Shown: in pieces, positions 62,360-64,000 of the stretch
Layout: every line of letters begins with the position of its first letter
How positions within the stretch are numbered: position 1 is the stretch's first letter
DNA from: Betaproteobacteria bacterium HGW-Betaproteobacteria-1
Lineage (GTDB): Bacteria > Pseudomonadota > Gammaproteobacteria > Burkholderiales > Methylophilaceae
DNA: 64,000 bases
Direction of reading: 5' to 3'
Assembly (NCBI GenBank): GCA_002842435.1
Contig: PHCX01000003.1
Location: 62,001-126,000, forward strand
Notes under the pieces: model-generated
What the model saw: only the letters and a program-made list of their open reading frames with translations
Databases searched by the model: none
What the model was told of the DNA's origin: nothing
Program-made: the position numbers and the translations under genes

Positions 62360-63787
62360 TCAGCTGTGTTCGACAATAAACTGCTTGATGACATTAACGT
62401 CGGCATCCATGACGACGAAACGCTGCGGCAGATCTTCCAGACCCGCCAAGTCGGCCGGGCGCTCCGGCTTCTGCCCCAGGGCTTCGACGATAGCGTCCTC
62501 AAATTTCGCCGGCAATGCCGTTTCCAGCACCACCATCGGAACGCCTGGTTCACGGCATTCAAGCGCGACCTTCAGGCCGTCTGCAGTATGCGTGTCGATG
62601 GTGATATCGTATTTTTCCCTGGTCGCACGTATGGTCTGCATGCGGTTCGCATGATTGCTGCTGCCGGAGACGAAGCCGTAATCCTTGACCTTGTCGAACA
62701 GGCCGTCCTGTTTCAGATCGAAAGCCCCACCGGCATCCACCTTGCTCCACAGTTCACGCACTTTGGCGGCATCGCGGCCGACCAGGTCGAACACGAAACG
62801 CTCGAAATTGGAGGCCTTGCTGATGTCCATGGAAGGGCTGGAGGTATGATAAGTATTGGCTGAGCCGCGGGGGCGATAAACCCCGGTCTTGAAGAACTCG
62901 TCCAACACGTCATTTTCATTGGTGGCCACCACCAGTTTGTCGATCGGCAGGCCCATCATGCGAGCGATATGGCCGGCGCAGACATTGCCGAAGTTGCCGG
63001 AAGGCACGGCAAAGCTGACCTTCTGACTGTTGTCCTGCGTGACGGCGAAATAACCCTTGAAGTAATACACCACCTGTGCGGCGACACGTGCCCAGTTGAT
63101 GGAATTGACGGCGCCGATCTTGTGCTGCTTCTTGAAGGCATGATCGTTGGAAACCGCCTTCACCACGTCCTGCGCATCATCGAACACACCCTTGACCGCG
63201 ATGTTATAGATATTCTCGTCCTGCAGACTGAACATCTGTGCAGTCTGGAAACGGCTCATTTTCTGATACGGCGACAGCATGAAGACACGGATGCCTTTCT
63301 TGCCGCGCATGGCGTACTCGGCTGCAGAACCGGTGTCGCCCGATGTCGCGCCAAGGATATTGGTTTCCTGACCCAGTTTGTTCAGCACATATTCGAACAG
63401 GTTACCCAGCAACTGCATGGCCATGTCCTTGAATGCCAGGGTCGGGCCATTGGACAACGACAGTAGATAGAGATCATCTTCCAGTTTAAGCACCGGCGTG
63501 ATTTCGGCCGCATCCTGACCCTTGCGGGTATGGCAGTAAACTTCAGGGCGATAGGTCTTGTCGATGATCGCTCTCAGGTCTTGCGCAGGAATGTCATCGA
63601 CCAATCGCGACAGTATCGTATAAGCCAGGTCGCGGTAATTCATGCTGCGCATCGCAGTCAGGTCGGCATCGCTGAAATGCGGATACTGCTCCGGCATGTA
63701 GAGACCGCCATCCGGCGCCAGGCCGCCCAGCAGGATTTCACTAAAAGTCAGCGCGGGTGACTGTCCGCGGGTACTGATATATTTCAT
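62360..63787 (-). CDS. thrC: Threonine synthase
   Basis: PLP enzyme converting phosphohomoserine to threonine. 475 residues from the ATG at 63787 (MKYISTRGQSPAL), which is the family N-terminus; the frame open to 63862 overlaps hom. The PLP lysine is in TLAFKDMAMQLLG, with ATSGDTGSAAEYA and the serine/glycine-rich phosphate loop VPSGNFGNVCAGH. One base separates it from the hom stop codon. Confidence 0.96.
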   Translation of the reverse strand: MKYISTRGQSPALTFSEILLGGLAPDGGLYMPEQYPHFSDADLTAMRSMNYRDLAYTILSRLVDDIPAQDLRAIIDKTYRPEVYCHTRKGQDAAEITPVLKLEDDLYLLSLSNGPTLAFKDMAMQLLGNLFEYVLNKLGQETNILGATSGDTGSAAEYAMRGKKGIRVFMLSPYQKMSRFQTAQMFSLQDENIYNIAVKGVFDDAQDVVKAVSNDHAFKKQHKIGAVNSINWARVAAQVVYYFKGYFAVTQDNSQKVSFAVPSGNFGNVCAGHIARMMGLPIDKLVVATNENDVLDEFFKTGVYRPRGSANTYHTSSPSMDISKASNFERFVFDLVGRDAAKVRELWSKVDAGGAFDLKQDGLFDKVKDYGFVSGSSNHANRMQTIRATREKYDITIDTHTADGLKVALECREPGVPMVVLETALPAKFEDAIVEALGQKPERPADLAGLEDLPQRFVVMDADVNVIKQFIVEHS

Positions 63788-63788
63788 A

Positions 63789-64000
63789 TTACTTGCCCAA
63801 CTCTTCCATGCGAATACGCGTGACCTTGCCGACAGTCGCCGGCAGTGCCTCGATGGCAGCAATCGCCTGATTCATGTTCTTTTCAACCGTGACATGCGTG
63901 AGGATGATGATATCGGCCTCGGTTTCGTTCTCCGCCGGTTCCTTCTGCATCATGGCGTCGATCGAGATGTCGCGATCACCGAGAATGCGGGTGACTTCCG
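63789..64000 (-). CDS. hom: Homoserine dehydrogenase, C-terminal part only
   Basis: The last 69 residues of a gene that enters from the right edge. They read as an ACT regulatory domain (ISIDAMMQKEP, DIIILTHVTVEKNMNQAI, ending VTRIRMEELGK). Together with immediately following thrC this identifies homoserine dehydrogenase, the threonine-regulated enzyme of the aspartate family pathway. Confidence 0.88.
   Translation of the reverse strand, partial: EVTRILGDRDISIDAMMQKEPAENETEADIIILTHVTVEKNMNQAIAAIEALPATVGKVTRIRMEELGK

Noticed and set aside
1..64000. CRISPR arrays, tRNA/rRNA genes, integrases, intact insertion sequences
   Set aside because: No regularly spaced repeats, cloverleaf-type sequences or transposase/integrase motifs were seen on either strand.

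Overview
The window comes from a methylotrophic betaproteobacterium, most likely of the family Methylophilaceae. The evidence is a complete calcium-type methanol dehydrogenase operon (mxaFJGIRSACKLD), a second PQQ alcohol dehydrogenase with lanthanide-type residues (XoxF), and a pgl/gnd/zwf set as used in the oxidative ribulose monophosphate cycle. The genus cannot be fixed from sequence alone.

Positions 1-23.9 kb are mostly housekeeping. They hold a partial YdbH-like gene, cysM, dsbB, xseA, a deoxyinosine glycosylase, a small XRE regulator, a PA2779/PA2778-type pair, glnE, a lipopolysaccharide kinase, prfC, comEA, metG, apbC/mrp, an AT-rich uracil-DNA glycosylase-like gene, pgl-gnd-zwf, dcd, an Orn/Lys/Arg decarboxylase and folA. 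Intergenic palindromic repeats lie near 10.2, 16.4 and 17.7 kb.

Positions 23.9-29.1 kb hold a GlrK-GlrG-GlrR (QseE-QseG-QseF) type system. Downstream is a -24/-12 promoter with two upstream TGTC-N10-GACA boxes in front of a periplasmic EF-hand/BON protein, followed by a 2TM-zipper-like relative.

Positions 29.2-61.5 kb form one methanol-oxidation island. Two paralogous TonB-dependent receptors stand next to a first histidine kinase/NarL regulator pair. The mxa operon runs on the minus strand, with a second PAS-containing kinase/regulator pair divergent from mxaF. After two small secreted proteins comes a minus-strand xox region. In transcription order it holds a third kinase/regulator pair, a Sel1-repeat protein, xoxF, a XoxJ-ankyrin fusion, a cytochrome c, a YHS-like lipoprotein, a YVTN beta-propeller, two MxaD-like SRPBCC proteins, a second propeller and a fused SoxYZ-like carrier. 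A 12-bp motif, GGGARTTWYTCC, occurs in four promoter regions of the island. A 16-bp TGGTTR dyad repeats at exact 21-bp steps before one receptor and recurs before the third kinase. Together these suggest a local regulon coupling metal uptake, calcium/lanthanide enzyme choice and electron transfer.

Positions 61.5-64 kb hold thyA, thrC and the end of hom. No tRNA, rRNA, CRISPR array, integrase or intact insertion sequence was seen.
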